DNA of 64,000 nucleotides from the NCBI RefSeq assembly GCF_010389155.1, contig NC_057765.1, positions 23,686,980 to 23,750,979 on the forward strand. The letters run 5' to 3'. Of the stretch, positions 34,807-47,885 are shown in pieces. Below the pieces are notes generated by a model. The model did not search any database, was not told the DNA's origin, and saw only the letters and a list, made by a program, of their open reading frames with translations. The translations under genes were made by a program, and so were the position numbers. Source of the DNA: Erigeron canadensis. Its lineage: Eukaryota; Streptophyta; Magnoliopsida; Asterales; Asteraceae. How positions within the stretch are numbered: position 1 is the stretch's first letter; every line of letters starts with the position of its first letter.

Positions 34807-35650
34807 GTGTTAGATTAACAAGTTAAGTCCCACAGTTCACACACTGATATCAAAATCGACCTTCAAGTAACACACAATTTCTGCATCAAGTCCTTTTAAA
34901 TCATTGCACGAATATAATTACCTCTACGGGGATATTAGCATGGCAATAATCTAAGGCTTCAACGATCACACAGTTCACAATCAACAATATAATCACAAAT
35001 CAATTAATATCATATCAAGGGGGTCAAGTCATAACAAGGCGGGTTAAGCATAGTCCGAATCTAACTTCAACATTCGCTACATTAAAGGTGTATGTATACA
35101 GGGTGTACCAGCGGCTAACCCTCCATACCGTTAATATATTGAATGGAGGTCAGGACTCGGTTCCTTTATGTCTTCTAAGTATTGGTCGGGTATGTATACA
35201 GGGTGTACCAGCGGCTAACCCTCCACCTAACCAACACTCATTAGACACACCGGGTTACCTACTATGCCTCATCCGCAATGCGCAATCCACGAGATCATTA
35301 ACTTCCATATGACTTAGGGTAATCATGGATTCGTTGATCAGGCTCCTCTATGATTACCGAATGTCATACTTCCGCCAATGCCATCGTTTCACGTTGCAAG
35401 GGACAAATGACAAATGGTTCCAAGATTCCACACATCAACATTCATCACAACGATCCAACAATTCACGGTGTATCCCGACACTATTACGATCATCAATTAA
35501 TAAGTTTATCAAAACCCTACGAACTCCGATCAAACAAATTTCACATTCCAACCAATCACATTGCACACAAAATTCCCCTATAATGCAAGCTAAATATGAT
35601 GTGTTTATGCAATGGTCATAGTTTAGGTCATTCCACCTAATTCTCTACAA
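34807..35650 (-). other. Untranslated leader of the gypsy element
   Basis: The region between primer-binding site and gag. It contains a direct repeat of about 36 bp (gtatgtatacagggtgtacc and following) at about 35090-35125 and 35190-35225, spaced about 101 bp. No coding sequence. Confidence 0.7.
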
Positions 35651-35667
35651 CCACGGCTTTGATACCA
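35651..35667 (-). other. Primer-binding site (initiator tRNA-Met)
   Basis: TGGTATCAAAGCCGTGG on the minus strand, three bases inside the 5' LTR. It differs from the common TGGTATCAGAGC by one base. Confidence 0.88.
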
Positions 35668-35670
35668 TTC

Positions 35671-37850
35671 TGTAACACCCCAACTAGGCGGAAACATGGG
35701 GCATTAATAGAAAAGCTCAGCACGACATGGAAATTAAGTAGAGACGACTAAATGCATTCAAGGATTTGAGCAATCCATACATAATTCAAATACGATTACA
35801 AGTTTTGGATCAAATAATGCACGAGGAGCACAACACCATCAATAGTTTACAAAAGATAGTTCAATGATGGCTAATGTTCCTAGGCATAACCCATGAACGG
35901 GTGCAATGAATCACGGATCCATAGAAGTCCAAGCTCAATCCTATCACATGCAATGCAATCATCCATCACGTCTTTGATTCACTTGATTACCTGAAAAGTG
36001 TACTAAAATGCGTCAACATAAAGTTGGTGAGTTCGTAGGTTTTGACTATAAGAACCAAGTGTCGGGATAACAACCGTTTAACCTTGATATGAACATAGTT
36101 AGATCATTAAATGATCATAAAACCTTGAAACCTTGATTTGGATCGATAAACAATCACACACCTTGAAACCTTGATTGGGTCATTAAATGATCTCATAATT
36201 GGGATCGTTAAACGATCACCAAGCCTTGAAACCTTGATTGGATCATTTAATGAACCTCATAACCTTGATACGAACATATACAATCACACAACCTTGATTC
36301 ACAATCCAAACGAGCACATAACCTTGATAAACTAGCCAAACAATCATACGACCTTGATTCACAAAGCAAACAAACACATAACCTTGATAACTAGCCAAAC
36401 ATTCATACAACCTCGATTCACAAAACAAACAAACACATAACCTTGATAAAATAGCCAATCATTCATGCAACCTTGATTCACAATTAAACGAACACATAAC
36501 GATCAACAAAACGAGTAAACACGTTGTACACTTTCCACCCTAAAATAATATAGTGAAAAGGGGCTACGAACTCACCTTAGCTTTAGAAGTTGTTAGAATG
36601 AGCTTAAGCGGGTGAGCGGGGAGCACAACGATCACAAACCTATTACATCAACATCTTATCGTCACATTATATCCTACACTATGCCACCACCCCAAGAATG
36701 GTTTATAAGATGGATTTAGAACACAAAATATACATAATTAGCGAATATGTGGCACACAGGAAATGTATGTGGCACATATTTGGCTTTTTCAGATTTTTGG
36801 GCAAATATGAGCCACATGCATACATGTATGTGGTGCATATTTGACTCTGTTGAGATTTTACACAAAAACTGTGGCACATGCATTACTTCATGTGGCACAT
36901 ATTTAGCTATTTCGGATTTTTGTCAATTATGTGGCACATGCACACATGCATGTGGCACATATTTGACCCTGTTCGGAATTTACACAAAAACTGTGGCACA
37001 TGCATACCCAATGTGCCACACCTGGGCATGTTCTTGCTCAAAACGGGTTTTGACACTAAAATTGACCCAAAACTCATTTTCAAGCTTGAATAGACGAAAT
37101 TGAACATAAACAAACATAACCCACTATATAAATTCGATTCATAACATTATTTCTTGTCTAAAATCGTTCATGACCCATTTAACACATCCAAGAACCCTAA
37201 TGTTGACCTAATTACACTTTGAATCCGATTTTTACCAAGAGTTTGAGAGGTTAAGCTTAGAAACAAGTTTATAAATCTTAAATGATGAATTTGAGATGGA
37301 TATACCTTACAAAAATCTTCCACAAAAGCTAAATTCCGGATTTGACCCGTTTTCAAATGAATCCTTGCACTATGAAACCCCAAATTTTGATATATTGTTA
37401 TTATGATGACAAAGATGAAAACCCCTAACCAATTCTTGCTAGAAACAACTAATTTTGTGTATTAAATTTAGAGAGAGAGAGAGAGAGAGCGCGCTATGTG
37501 CAAGAGTTCTTGCAATAAGTGAGAGAGAGAAAAGAGATAGTGAAAGGAATTTGGTGGGTGGGAGGGGATTGAATGCAAGAGGATGAGGTTGGGTCTTGGG
37601 TATGAGTTTGGGCATGGGTTGACCCATGGATAGTTCATTTACCTACTCAATCTAGTTACACCACAAGTTAGCAATCGACCATTACATTAACGACCATTCG
37701 ATTTCATAAAACACCTTGAATATCATGCAAACACAACTTGACTAAAAACGATCATTATATATATATATATATAAATGCATATTCACCTTAAACACAATTA
37801 AATCATAGTCAAACTCGATCATATATAGAGTAAATTTCTCGAATGTTACA
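35671..37850 (-). repeat. 5' LTR of the gypsy element
   Basis: 2,180 bp, nearly identical to 25577-27794 including both minisatellites (about 36257-36500 and 36746-37030). It lacks 41 bp close to its 5' terminus. Would hold the element's promoter. Confidence 0.95.
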
Positions 37851-37855
37851 CAAGA

Positions 37856-39423
37856 TATAATCCGTGTCGGCTCAAAGTTTTTGGTTATCTTGAAATAGAT
37901 CAAAATTTTGGGCCTAATTCCTTAACAAGTAAACAAAAAAAACCTCAAGTTATATTGTTGAACTATTAGTAAGAAAAAGTTATAGATCTTGATGTAAAAA
38001 CGAATAAAAAATTTATTGCAATGGAAACTATATAATACGGAATAATATACTTAGTCAAAAGTTCAAACACCAAACTTACTATACAAAAATATTAAGGCCG
38101 TAGAGTTTTAGAGGTATAAAACGATTGCTTAGCACCTATTTAAAAAAAACCGGCGGTGGATATAATGTTTTAAAAAAGAATATAATCCTATTTATGTAAT
38201 GCTGTCCCCCTACAAATATTATTTTGTGTACAAATTTGTTTTACAACTACCATATTTGAAGTTTGCATCTCAATTATATGCATAAGCTTAGAATAAATTG
38301 ATCTATATTAAGATATCAAATAGATGGTCCCGAGTTGCAAGGAGATTGAAGTGAAGGTTTACATAGAACCAGCTGATTTTGATTTAAGGACTTGTTTAAT
38401 GTTAAACATAAGAAACATATTAATATAAGTGAAGATCAAGAACACAAGTTTGTGAGAAAATCCAGCGACCATGTTCCCAATAAGGCGCCCGATTCTTTGA
38501 TTTATCACCTACAAAAGTAATAATTCAATCTAAGTAACTAAAACTAGCTGAAATTTGCAGAATGGAAATTTATGACTTGATTACAAGACTAAGCTGACAT
38601 GAATAAGTATGCCTCACCGGAAAGCATAAAATGGACAAAACATGGAAATTTACCCGGAATATTTGAATTCGGAACTCTTTTGAATTGTCCCTGTAAGTTA
38701 TTTTTTGTTATATTTATTTTGTTTACTTTCAAGCTACAGTAACGTTTCTGTTTTTTTGTCAGCATTCAATACACACGACCGTATAAATACAACAGGTTCA
38801 TGGTTCACAGTAAGGATTAGTGACTCAAGGTCTTTAGTGAGTTGAGTTAGATCATAAAGGTTGACTAAAATGTTCTTAGTTCAGATTTACAGAGATCGTG
38901 AAAAAAATGACCTCATTTAGAAAACGGGCCATATATAACAATGGACGTCCCAAAGCAGGAAATACATATATCTGAAAAGTTTAACCCTTTTATATGGAAA
39001 CAACTCAATTCAGGTTGTAGTTTGGTGATAATAGAGACATAGAGTACCTATGATGGAAGTGGGTCGAAATGGTCATATTGGAACAAGTCAACTCTGAAGT
39101 GCACTTGAATGCCAAAAAACCTCCGACTTTGTAGCATTTTATACAATGAATTTCTATTTCTGATTACATAACTTTTGAAAAATAGGTTTAATACATCACT
39201 ATTCATCAACTTCAGGAGAAAATGCAGAGAGTTTTGGACGGGCCCAGACTATTTTGACCCACTAACGTAACTTATAATGTTCACTATGTTTTACTAAATA
39301 ACACAGATTTGCATTCCATCTTTATCACAGGTATGGTTGAAGTATAAGAACCACAAGGCAAGTTTCCTACTCTCAGGTCCAAAAAAGTCGTAAAGTAACA
39401 GCACCAACTTTACCTGAAGGAGA
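37856..39423 (-). other. 3' flank and probable 3'-UTR exon of LRR gene 1
   Basis: Mostly AT-rich spacer. A 3'-UTR exon probably starts at 38508: ttttgtag precedes gtgataaatcaaagaatc, and the same arrangement is conserved at 59754 behind the paralogue. The coding exon ends with a stop 11 bases before a donor (ccttcag then gtaaag), so a 3'-UTR intron is likely. Confidence 0.55.
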
Positions 39424-42064
39424 TTATGCGTGTAGTGAAGTTGGAGCTGGAGCTGGAGCTTGTGGAACAATGGCAGGTAATATTAACTTTGGATTATTGG
39501 CAAAACTGAAACAATAGAGATTTTGAAGTCAATATCATGAAGGCCTATTAAAATTACACTAGAGGTGAAATTTTCAGCCAATTTACATATGTAGGTTGAT
39601 TCGGGTTATAGTTATCTTTGATAGATTAAGAGGGTAAGATAAAAAAAATAAAAAAAAAACTTTTTGGTTAAAGACGTAATAAGTCAATGGTCAAAAGTCA
39701 TTACATAAAGATTTTGAATGCATAAAACATCCTAAACCATTCTATTTAGCATATAAACTTTGAAAATACGTATAAAAATGTTTCACATCAATTGGCCTCT
39801 TTAAACTTGTACAAAACCTTGCTCTATAGTTTCTCAAATTAAAGAATTAACGACAGACCTCATTGGCGTGAACTGTGAAAAGGAGCCGTTGATGGGAACA
39901 TATCCTCTCAAATGGTTACTTGATAAATCACTGCAATGATAACAGCCAAATACATTTAACTTTCCACAATTACATGAAACACATAAAACTAAAGCAAGCA
40001 AGCCAAAGTTGATACTCACAGAACTTGTAATGTAGTTATGGAAGTTAATGAATATGGAATAGTTCCTGTCAAAATGTTGTTGTTGAGACGACTATCCTTG
40101 CATAAAAGCAGAGAAACAACACCATTACTTCCAAAAAGATGACATTAATCATCTAATGATATATAGTTAATATTATGAACAATTTCGTTATGGATTGTTT
40201 GATATAACCTGTGTCTTGTGACTCTTGTCAAAGGAGCAAATGAGTCAACTTAAAGGTAGTCATAAGAAGAACGGGTCAAGTGGGTTAAAAGACAAAGTGT
40301 TTGTAACCATACATAATGCCTCCTAAATTGGATTATCAGAAGATTCAGATTGTGGTGCTTTTGTAACCATACATAATGCATTTATTATGCTTAGTATAAA
40401 GTGTTTTTCTTTATCCAATCATTACTAGAAAACAGCCGTTTGAACCTAAACCTGTTCTGACCCATTTCCCAAATTACCCATATTGCAACCTTAGACTGCC
40501 TAAAATCTAAAACAGTAATGAATATGAGATATAAATCAATATAAATTTTCAAAAAGAAAATATATGAATTATTTGAATTCGTACAGGAAGCGAAGTTTCT
40601 GAAGCTTGCCCAATGTTTTTGGAATGTGACCTGTCAACCGGTTCTGGTAAAGATCCAAGCTAACCAAATTCGTTAAGTTCCCAAGGGCTTTAGGAATTAT
40701 TCCGTAAAAGTTATTATCATAAAGCTCCCTGCCAAACGAAGAAAATATATCATCTTTGGTACATGAATGAGTATTAGTTAGCGTTATTGAAAGAGGTAGC
40801 GTTTGGTATTTGGTCAAAACAGGTACATGTCATTTGTGAGGGTTTAAAATGGGTCAAATTGTACCGATCTATCATATTATGTCTATTATTAATGCGAATG
40901 TAATTACGAAACTTCAGTTATTTAAATACTTCACTTTAAAAATATAATAATGATTTAAGAGGAAGAGGATGTATGCTTTTGAAAAACTATACTTTTGGGT
41001 GACTTTTCCGCCTGTTTGGCCAACTATGACCCATTTCCATTTGATGCTATTTTCATTAATATATTGGTAGAAACAGATACAAAATGGGTGAACTTTTAGG
41101 CATATACATTATCTAAATTAGCGAACTTTCACAGCTAGTTAAGTAACACTTACAAGTATTGTAAATTGGAAAGCTGACCAAGCTGCGAAACCAGGTGACC
41201 GCTCAAGTTTGCATTCCCAAGATCACTGCAATTCACAAAATCCAGAACATAGATTACTTCGTAAGAGTCTACAATTCAAGAAATTGCTACCAAACCAACT
41301 CTTTTCAAAAGAGTGAATAAGCTTACACTCGAGTAACACTGTTTTCATTGTTGCAAGTTACATGAAACCATGTACACGGATTGACGAGGGTCTGATTCCA
41401 ACTTGCGAGGACATTGTTAGGATCACTTAACTGTGTCTTAAAGGCGTACAAAGCATCAACTGTCTTACACATGAACTCAGTTGTTAGTGCACTTAAAAAC
41501 ATCATCATACTAATGAACTCTCACTAAAAACAAACATTATAAATGATATATATCATGTAACATTTAATCAAATTCTTCATACAATATGGAGATTACTTAG
41601 GGGTAAGTATAGAAAACCTATACACATACAATCCGAAATTGTTAGTATATATTAAACTTTAGATGTAGTATTGTGTATTATGTTCAAATATTGTTATTTT
41701 ATGTACCTAGTTAATATTCTCCTGATGTGCCAATTAACTTATATGGATGTCTTTCAGCATTAGTATAATTGTTTATGCATACAATAAAACTTTGAAAGTT
41801 AAATACTAAAAGTAGAGGCATTCTAACTTCAGTAACTTGGATATATATAGTTATACAATAGACATTGGACTAAAGTTAAACACATTTTAAACACTTATCC
41901 CGGTTACTTATATCACATATAATGAGACTGTAAATATAAAATAAAATGACACAAATGGTTAAAACTTGCATACCTTCAGAATTTCCATAAACTCCTGACA
42001 AGTTAGATAATGCCAAAACAAACAAGAGAGCAGAAGCTGAAATCCGAGAGGGAATGCGTTCCAT
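39424..42064 (-). CDS. Short secreted LRR protein (SERK-ectodomain-like), copy 1
   Basis: A 221-residue protein of the plant LRR1/LRP family: signal peptide, LRR N-terminal cap and five leucine-rich repeats, without membrane or kinase part. It probably acts in the apoplast or at the plasma membrane as partner of receptor kinases. Exons: 41974-42064, 41327-41459, 41154-41225, 40585-40728, 40020-40091, 39859-39930 and 39424-39505; all junctions fit GT-AG and the reading frame. Features in order: hydrophobic signal ([16 protein letters not shown]), [20 protein letters not shown], cap CTWFHVTC, repeats such as [19 protein letters not shown] and [18 protein letters not shown], and a proline/alanine-rich tail ([10 protein letters not shown]). 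The 72- and 144-bp exons encode whole repeats, as in SERK genes. No lesion is seen; probably active. Copy 2 is at 59890-61838. Confidence 0.9.
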
Positions 42065-42923
42065 TATAACAGATCAACAGTTAATATTTAGATACAAAAT
42101 TCTTAATTCTACTTCAAGGAGGTCTTCAAGATGTTTATATTATATATAGTAGAAATTATACTGCCTTATGAACAGATCAAATAAACAAATATGAAGAGAG
42201 TTGAATAATTGACTTGAAGGTTGGGCCAAGTCATCGTTTACTAGTCAAGCCTTCTAGCTAGTTGTGGAAAAAGTCAAAGATCAGCATATAAAGTTTTCTT
42301 TGTCACCATTTAAACACAAAAAAGTTAACTAAAAATTTGATAGTGTATTAATTTTTCTATTGACTTATTTGACCCTTTGTTTAGATTACTTGTCTCCTAA
42401 TGACCACCACCGAGGTGTTCTAGCTAGTGGTCATGTCTCTCAAAAGGTTTCGGGTTTGATGCCATCGGGTAACTTCTTGAGGTAGCAAGTAGAGTGTTCG
42501 GAATCATAATAAGAATACCCTAATAGACCGTGTACATCTGAGTCGATAGACTTCTCCTTACCTAGTAACCTAACTAGGGAATACCTTGTCTATTTAATTG
42601 TTTATTTGACTCAATGACTCATAATGTCTCACACCTAAATACCTTGATTATAGTCAAAAAAGACTGCATCTGATGTTATAATCATATCTGTAGAGATTCA
42701 GTTTACTTTTAAATTAGTATATTACATGATATGTATACATTTTAGTTCGAAGGGTCACTTTCCCCCTAAACCATTTTAAAATACACATAGAGTAAAAACA
42801 TGGACATAAAAGTAAACTGCAATATCCTTTCTCTTTCTTCCATTCTCATTTTCCTATTTTAAAGAAACTTCCACCCATATTTTTTTGGAATGACTATAAT
42901 CAACAATTGTATGACCTTTACAG
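42065..42923. other. Promoter side of LRR gene 1 and spacer
   Basis: No gene is seen. The first 100 bases upstream of the ATG contain tatatata-type boxes (about 42138-42148) that could serve the LRR gene. Confidence 0.4.
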
Positions 42924-43256
42924 GATTGTGTACGAAGATTATGAAACCGACGATACTGTGGGCAGTATGCAAGATGATGGGTCAAGCAAAACTAGGCCGT
43001 CAAAGAAATGTGCAGTGTAAGAAGCATAACAAATTCATGTCACGATTTGTTAAGTTTACGTTTCATTAATATGTCCATGTGTGTTGTGCAGGTCACCTGG
43101 GATTATGAATTGAAGAACAGAGTGGAGCTGCAGACAACCTCCATTAAAACAAGACTGTTCAGGTTGATTGATAGAAGCCTGCCATATGTCACAATCAAAA
43201 TAGTTGCTGCCATTGTTGGCTTTTCAATTTTATGTTTTGCATTACAAGTAATTTAA
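42924..43256 (+). pseudogene. Two-exon fragment of an unidentified membrane-protein gene
   Basis: Two open blocks with splice-like borders. The first (42924-43014) follows ctttacag and reads IVYEDYETDDTVGSMQDDGS, then basic residues to KKCA. The second (43091-43256) follows ttgtgcag and reads VTWDYELKNRVELQTT, then RLFRLIDRSLPYV and a hydrophobic segment (IVAAIVGFSILCFAL). Joining at 43014 keeps the frame. No ATG or further exons are found nearby, so it looks like a captured or decayed gene piece. I do not recognise the family. Confidence 0.4.
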
Positions 43257-43904
43257 AAACAATTTTAGTGCTACATGAACTTTTGGAAACTATGTTTCAC
43301 CCATTAATGACTTTTCGATTGGCCCGTTATAAGAACAATATGCTGCTCCTGCTAACACATAACAGGTCATTTTTTTGGGTATAACCATCGTGCTCACAAC
43401 TTAATCACCGACGTCGCTACAACAAGAACGAATATACTATTACCATACCGTGCATCACACAAGCTTTCCCCTAGTTCTCTCTAAAAACAAGTATAATAAT
43501 GTATTACAGCTTATCCAAGGAAAATTCATTATTCTCTATCAATAAATTAAAACAGGATTGTAACATCTATCGATCGACATATGACACAATATTAAAACGA
43601 TATATGTTTTATTAGTCTATATTAATATAAAATTTCTTTCTTAAGATAACCTTTACCATTAAACTATTAAATTAAATATTATTAATAGATCCTATATATA
43701 TTATAATTATAATTATAATTATAATTGTAATATACAAATATGTCTACGTATAACTTTATAATATAATATTAATCATTCTTAAATACAGTCTAATCTTATA
43801 CGTACATCAACAAATGTTAATAACTTTCCATAATATATTTAATAATCGATATCTATGTAAATGTATATATGTCATCTTTGGTGGTAACATATATGTATAG
43901 TCGA
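43257..43904. other. Intergenic, no gene seen
   Basis: AT-rich; contains (ATAATT)n-like repeats at about 43701-43728. Confidence 0.5.
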
Positions 43905-43907
43905 ATT

Positions 43908-44640
43908 AGGGTATGTTTAGCAAATGTAGCTGTAGCTAGTAGCTATAGTTTGTAGCTGGATATGTTTGGCATAAGCTTTTCAAGAGCTTTACAGGAGCTT
44001 TAACTTTTTATTTTAAACTAAAAGCTCCTAAAATATTAAAAACTTTGTTTGGATGCAACTAGCTTTAACTTTTATTTGAAAGAAAAAACTTCAAAATGAA
44101 ACGTTGGTTGAAATAGCATTTCAGGAGCTTTAACTTTTCGATGGAGCTTTTACTCTTTAAAAGTTACACAAATGCCTCTTAAAGTTGAAGCTACAGCTAC
44201 CAAACCAAACACTTTTAAAAAATAAGAGCTACAGCTACTTTTGCCAAACATACCCGACTATGTTTGGCAAGAGCTTTTCAAGAGTTTTTGGGGAGCTTTA
44301 GCTTTTAATTTTGAACAAAAAGCTCCTCTTGTGTTATGTTTGACAAGAGCTTTTGGGAACTTTAGCTTTTAATTTTGAGCAAAAAGCTCCTCTTGTGTTA
44401 AAAACTTTGTTTTGGATGCAACTAGCTTTAGCTTTTATTTGGAAAAAAAAACTTCAAAATGAAACGTTTCTTGAAGTAACGTTTCAGAAGCTTTAGCTTT
44501 TCGATGAAGCTTTTTGTCATTAAAAGTAGACAAATTCATCTTAAAGCAGCAGCTACAGCTACCATACCAAACAATTTTAAGAAGTAAAAGCTCTAGCTAA
44601 CAGCTTTGCTTAAAAGCTACAGCTTACAACTCCAACTACT
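43908..44640. mobile_element. Duplicated hAT-type MITE rich in AGCTTTAGCTTTT words
   Basis: The left end gggtatgtttagcaaatgta is the inverted complement of a segment at about 44225-44256 (ttttgccaaacataccc), giving a unit of about 345 bp. A second unit starts at once (actatgtttggcaagagctt) and repeats the interior (about 43965-44165 against 44270-44520). The rest is made of AGCTACAGCT/AGCTTTAGCT words. Possible 8-bp flanks cgaattag/cgactatg are imperfect. Confidence 0.65.
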
Positions 44641-44910
44641 CAATAATATTTACGTCCCATAGAGATTAAAATTTTTTAAAGAAACAACGATTGATTTTGT
44701 TTCTTTATGTGGTGTTTGACTACACCAATTATAACATTGAGCATGTATATCAATAGGTTTTTTTTGTAAGGTTTTTATAAGAATGTAAGAGATTAAGAAG
44801 TGTATAATAAGATAGTGTCACATATTGAATTTTTCTTATATATGTCCGTCATTATATTTACGAAGCACCTAACCCGACCAGGGAAAAAGCAGTAACCCGA
44901 CCACCCACTA

Positions 44911-45026
44911 TTAGCGGCGACGTCGCCGCAAATAGTGGGTCCCCCATCTGTCAGTCAACGGCTGTAACTGGCCGAATCACGTGGGTGTGGAGCCCACTAT
45001 TAGCGGCGACGTCGCCGCAAATAGTA
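44911..45026. repeat. GC-rich palindromes at the left end of the Mutator-like element
   Basis: ttagcggcgacgtcgccgca occurs twice, about 88 bp apart, each followed by aatagt and ggtccccc. The core GGCGACGTCGCC is self-complementary. A third copy, a perfect 22-bp palindrome, is at the right end (51749-51776). Probably transposase-binding sites (inference). Confidence 0.85.
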
Positions 45027-45054
45027 GGTCCCCCCACTACAGATCCATCGTCGA

Positions 45055-45060
45055 TATAAA
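45055..45060 (+). promoter_or_regulatory. TATA box of the companion gene
   Basis: tataaa followed by a pyrimidine-rich leader (cttcttcttcttcgttcgtc). A leader intron probably runs from 45473 (gacgag then gtaacact) to 46089 (ttgatgtag), just before the ATG at 46097. Confidence 0.5.
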
Positions 45061-46096
45061 CAAGGCAGCCCTCTTCTTCTTCTTCGTTCGTCTTCTCCAT
45101 TTTACTCCTCCGTAAAAACTTTTAATTTCTCCAAAAAATCCATTCTTCTCCATTAGTATAACTCACAAATCCGACCATCTATCTCCTCATCATCATTATC
45201 AACGTTCTTTTTTACACCATCTACGTTTTCCGGTCTCCCGGAGTCCATTTTCAGGCGTATTTTTTAGCGGCGACATTTTTCCGGCGATTATATTTTTCGG
45301 CGTACCAGTTTTGCGGGGAACCTATTTTCCACCATTGATATACGGGAAAACAGATTTGAAACTTTTCCGGTTTACTCCGGCGATATTGTTTTCCGGCGAC
45401 TAATATTTTTTGCCGGCCAGCCATCCGTTATTTGTTCTACTCTTTTTTCCAGTAAACCATTTTTTAGACGAGGTAACACTCATTTACCTTTTTATATATA
45501 ATAATGTTATCAAATATTTATTTCTTATAGAAATTATTAGTTATAGAATTGTTATATTTTTTTGTTAGAAAATATATGTTGAAAAAAAAAGTTAGAAAAA
45601 ATATGTGTTAGAAAATATGTGTTATAAAATATTAGTTATATAAATGTTATAGTTTAATGTTATATAAAATATATGTTAGGAACAAGTGTTAGTAAATATA
45701 TGTTAGAAAGTATTAGTTATAGAAATGTTATAGTTTTATAGTTAGGAAAGATTACTTATGTTATTATAGTTAGGAATGATATGATTTTAGAAATTCATAA
45801 ATATTTAAGAAAACATTTGTAGTTATAATTATTGTTTATTATAGTTCAAAGTATGATTCTTAGTTAGAAAACACTTTTTAGTATGATTGTAATTGTTAAT
45901 ATAGTTGTTATTAGGTTAGTATTAATGTTATAAACGAATGTTTGAAAAAAAGTTGCAAAAAAGTGGTCATTTTAGGTATAATAATTTTGGAAAACAATTT
46001 TGTGTCGAAAATATGTTAATTTAGGTCGCACCTTTTTTATGACTTTTATGTTTGTTTATGTTATTTTATAAATTGGGACGGCTGATGTAGGTTAAA

Positions 46097-47587
46097 ATGG
46101 CTGCACTTCACGGCGGAGATGGTGGCAACGACCCTCCAAACTGGGGGTGGAATCCCGAATGGGGTTGTAGGCGTACGGGTGGTAAGTATATATTAATGTA
46201 CGTTGCATATAAATATATGGTACATATGTATATATATATATATTTGTTATTTTATTTTGTTTTGCAGGTATTAGCACAGGGAGAGCTGCTGCTGCTAACA
46301 ACGATCTAGAGCGCGAGTTTCAGAATTCGGGACGCCGAATCTCGCTTATGTTAAATAACGATCTCAGTAGGTGGCAGGCAATCGGGGACCACGTCAAGTG
46401 GTACAAGAGCTATTTGGGGATCTATGTCGCTACCGTCCCACATAATTACGAGTCGTGGGATCAGGTGCCCCAGCCCATCAAAGATGGACTTACTGACTGG
46501 CTTATGGTATAAAACTAATTTTTTTTTACTTTTTAAATACTTTATTTAAAAAAAATGGTAGATGCTAACTTTTACTTGGTACTATTGCAGAGACGGTTCT
46601 ACTTAGAACCATATCTAGGTCACCTAGAAAATCACCCGTTACGAGAGGCCGTGACCAGGATGATACGTCAGGATGCCCTGAAGATCTACAGGGATAAAAA
46701 AGCAAAATTCAAGAAGACTTAGTTCACTGACAGGGGTGGGTCCCAGAGGCTGGCAGAACTGGAGGGTCAACCTCCGTATGGGATGCCTCCACAGGTGTGG
46801 AGTTATCTACTGGGTTACTTGACCAGCGAGCCCCGGATGATTGTTGCCCAAAGAAACACTACAAACAGGCAGCAACAAAATAATTTTGTCAGTACTCACG
46901 GTCGGCAGTCATACGCTCAGCGTGAATGGCGTTACGCTGTAAGTTATACGTAATTATTTATATCCACGTATGTAAACATATATCTATACAGAGATACACA
47001 TACAAATATATAACTTTGATTAATGTATATACAGGAAGATAATGACGGGCGACGTGAGGACCCGCCCGAGTTTTATTTGCGGGCCCACACGAGACGAGAT
47101 GGGATGGTGCAGGACGCAGTTATGCCCATTGATGTAAGATCTTGCACAAATCCGGGAAAAAGATATTTTTTTGGTATATTTATATTAAGTATAACTAATT
47201 TTTAGTTATTATTAACTTAATTTTCATGTGCTACAGGAGCGGCTTCTTGATACCCACCAAAGACTTTCCCAAGTGCCCAATACCCCGCCTACGCAGACAT
47301 ATGTGGACGCTTTAGGGACACGATCGGGACATACTCGTGTGGTTGGGCGTGTGGTTAGGGGAACACGTGGACTGAATGTCCCCCTCCCAGAGGATATAGA
47401 GCAACCCTTCCTAGCCCAGCAGTCACCGTCCTTTAACGTCAATGATATGTTCGCCCAGGGTAGCCCTTGGACCCAGTCATCATTCAAAGACGGACCTACG
47501 TCATCATCCCATGCTGGGCCTAGCACGTCACGGGCCCCCACACAGCGGTTGGGTAGTGATAGTGATAGTGATGATGAAAGTGATTAG
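46097..47587 (+). pseudogene. Companion gene of the Mutator-like element (Ptta/En-Spm 'plant transposase'-like)
   Basis: Exons 46097-46181, 46268-46506, 46591-46938, 47035-47133 and 47237-47587, all with good GT-AG borders and matching phase. The product starts MAALHGGDGGNDPPNWGW. It has a central region (GRRISLMLNNDLSRWQAIGD, WLMRRFYLEPYL, RMIRQDALKIYRDKKAKFKK, GMPPQVWSYLLGYLTSEP) that resembles the 'plant transposase (Ptta/En/Spm)' family of transposon-linked proteins. Its tail is a serine/aspartate run (SDSDSDDESD). One in-frame TAG interrupts exon 4 at 46720-46722; the remainder is open. It faces the transposase-OTU gene tail to tail with about 300 bp between. Probable role is DNA binding or transposition assistance (inference). 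Confidence 0.65.
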
Positions 47588-47885
47588 TTTTCCTTTTTTT
47601 TATTGTTTGTTTTCATCGTTTAACTGAAGTGTGATTTCCTTTTGTAATCTTCATTTGCGTGATATAATCATTTGTTTTTTTTATGTTTGTATACATTTGT
47701 TGATAAAAAAATAATTGTAATCAACTTTATAAAAGTATTATAAAATCAATGTATGTACAACAGAAAAGTATGAAAAATTGTTGATTAAAACTTGTTTTGG
47801 AACAACAACAACTTAAATACATAAAAAAATATATACAATAAAAAAAGGATACATACAAACAACCTATATAAAACATTGAACGAAT

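Larger units (their letters stand above)
25577..37850 (-). mobile_element. Ty3/gypsy chromovirus retrotransposon, Tekay/Del-like
   Basis: A 12,274-bp element with LTRs at 25577-27794 and 35671-37850, flanked by CAAGA at 25572-25576 and 37851-37855. Each LTR begins TGTAACATTCG and ends GGGGTGTTACA on the minus strand. The primer-binding site TGGTATCAAAGCCGTGG suits initiator methionine tRNA, and a polypurine tract precedes the 3' LTR. gag, protease, partial reverse transcriptase and the integrase C-terminus with chromodomain follow in that order. gag carries stops and a frameshift, and the middle of pol (rest of RT, RNase H, integrase core) is missing, replaced by 28633-32496. The element cannot move by itself. 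Near-identical LTRs imply young insertion. The integrase tail matches the Tekay/Del lineage, known for large LTRs. Confidence 0.95.

Noticed and set aside
25577..37850. CRISPR-like array for the spaced repeats in the LTRs
   Set aside because: The units are adjacent minisatellites with related interiors in a plant retrotransposon; there are no unique spacers and no cas genes.
47224..47541. 105-codon minus-strand frame
   Set aside because: It is the antisense shadow of the last companion-gene exon.
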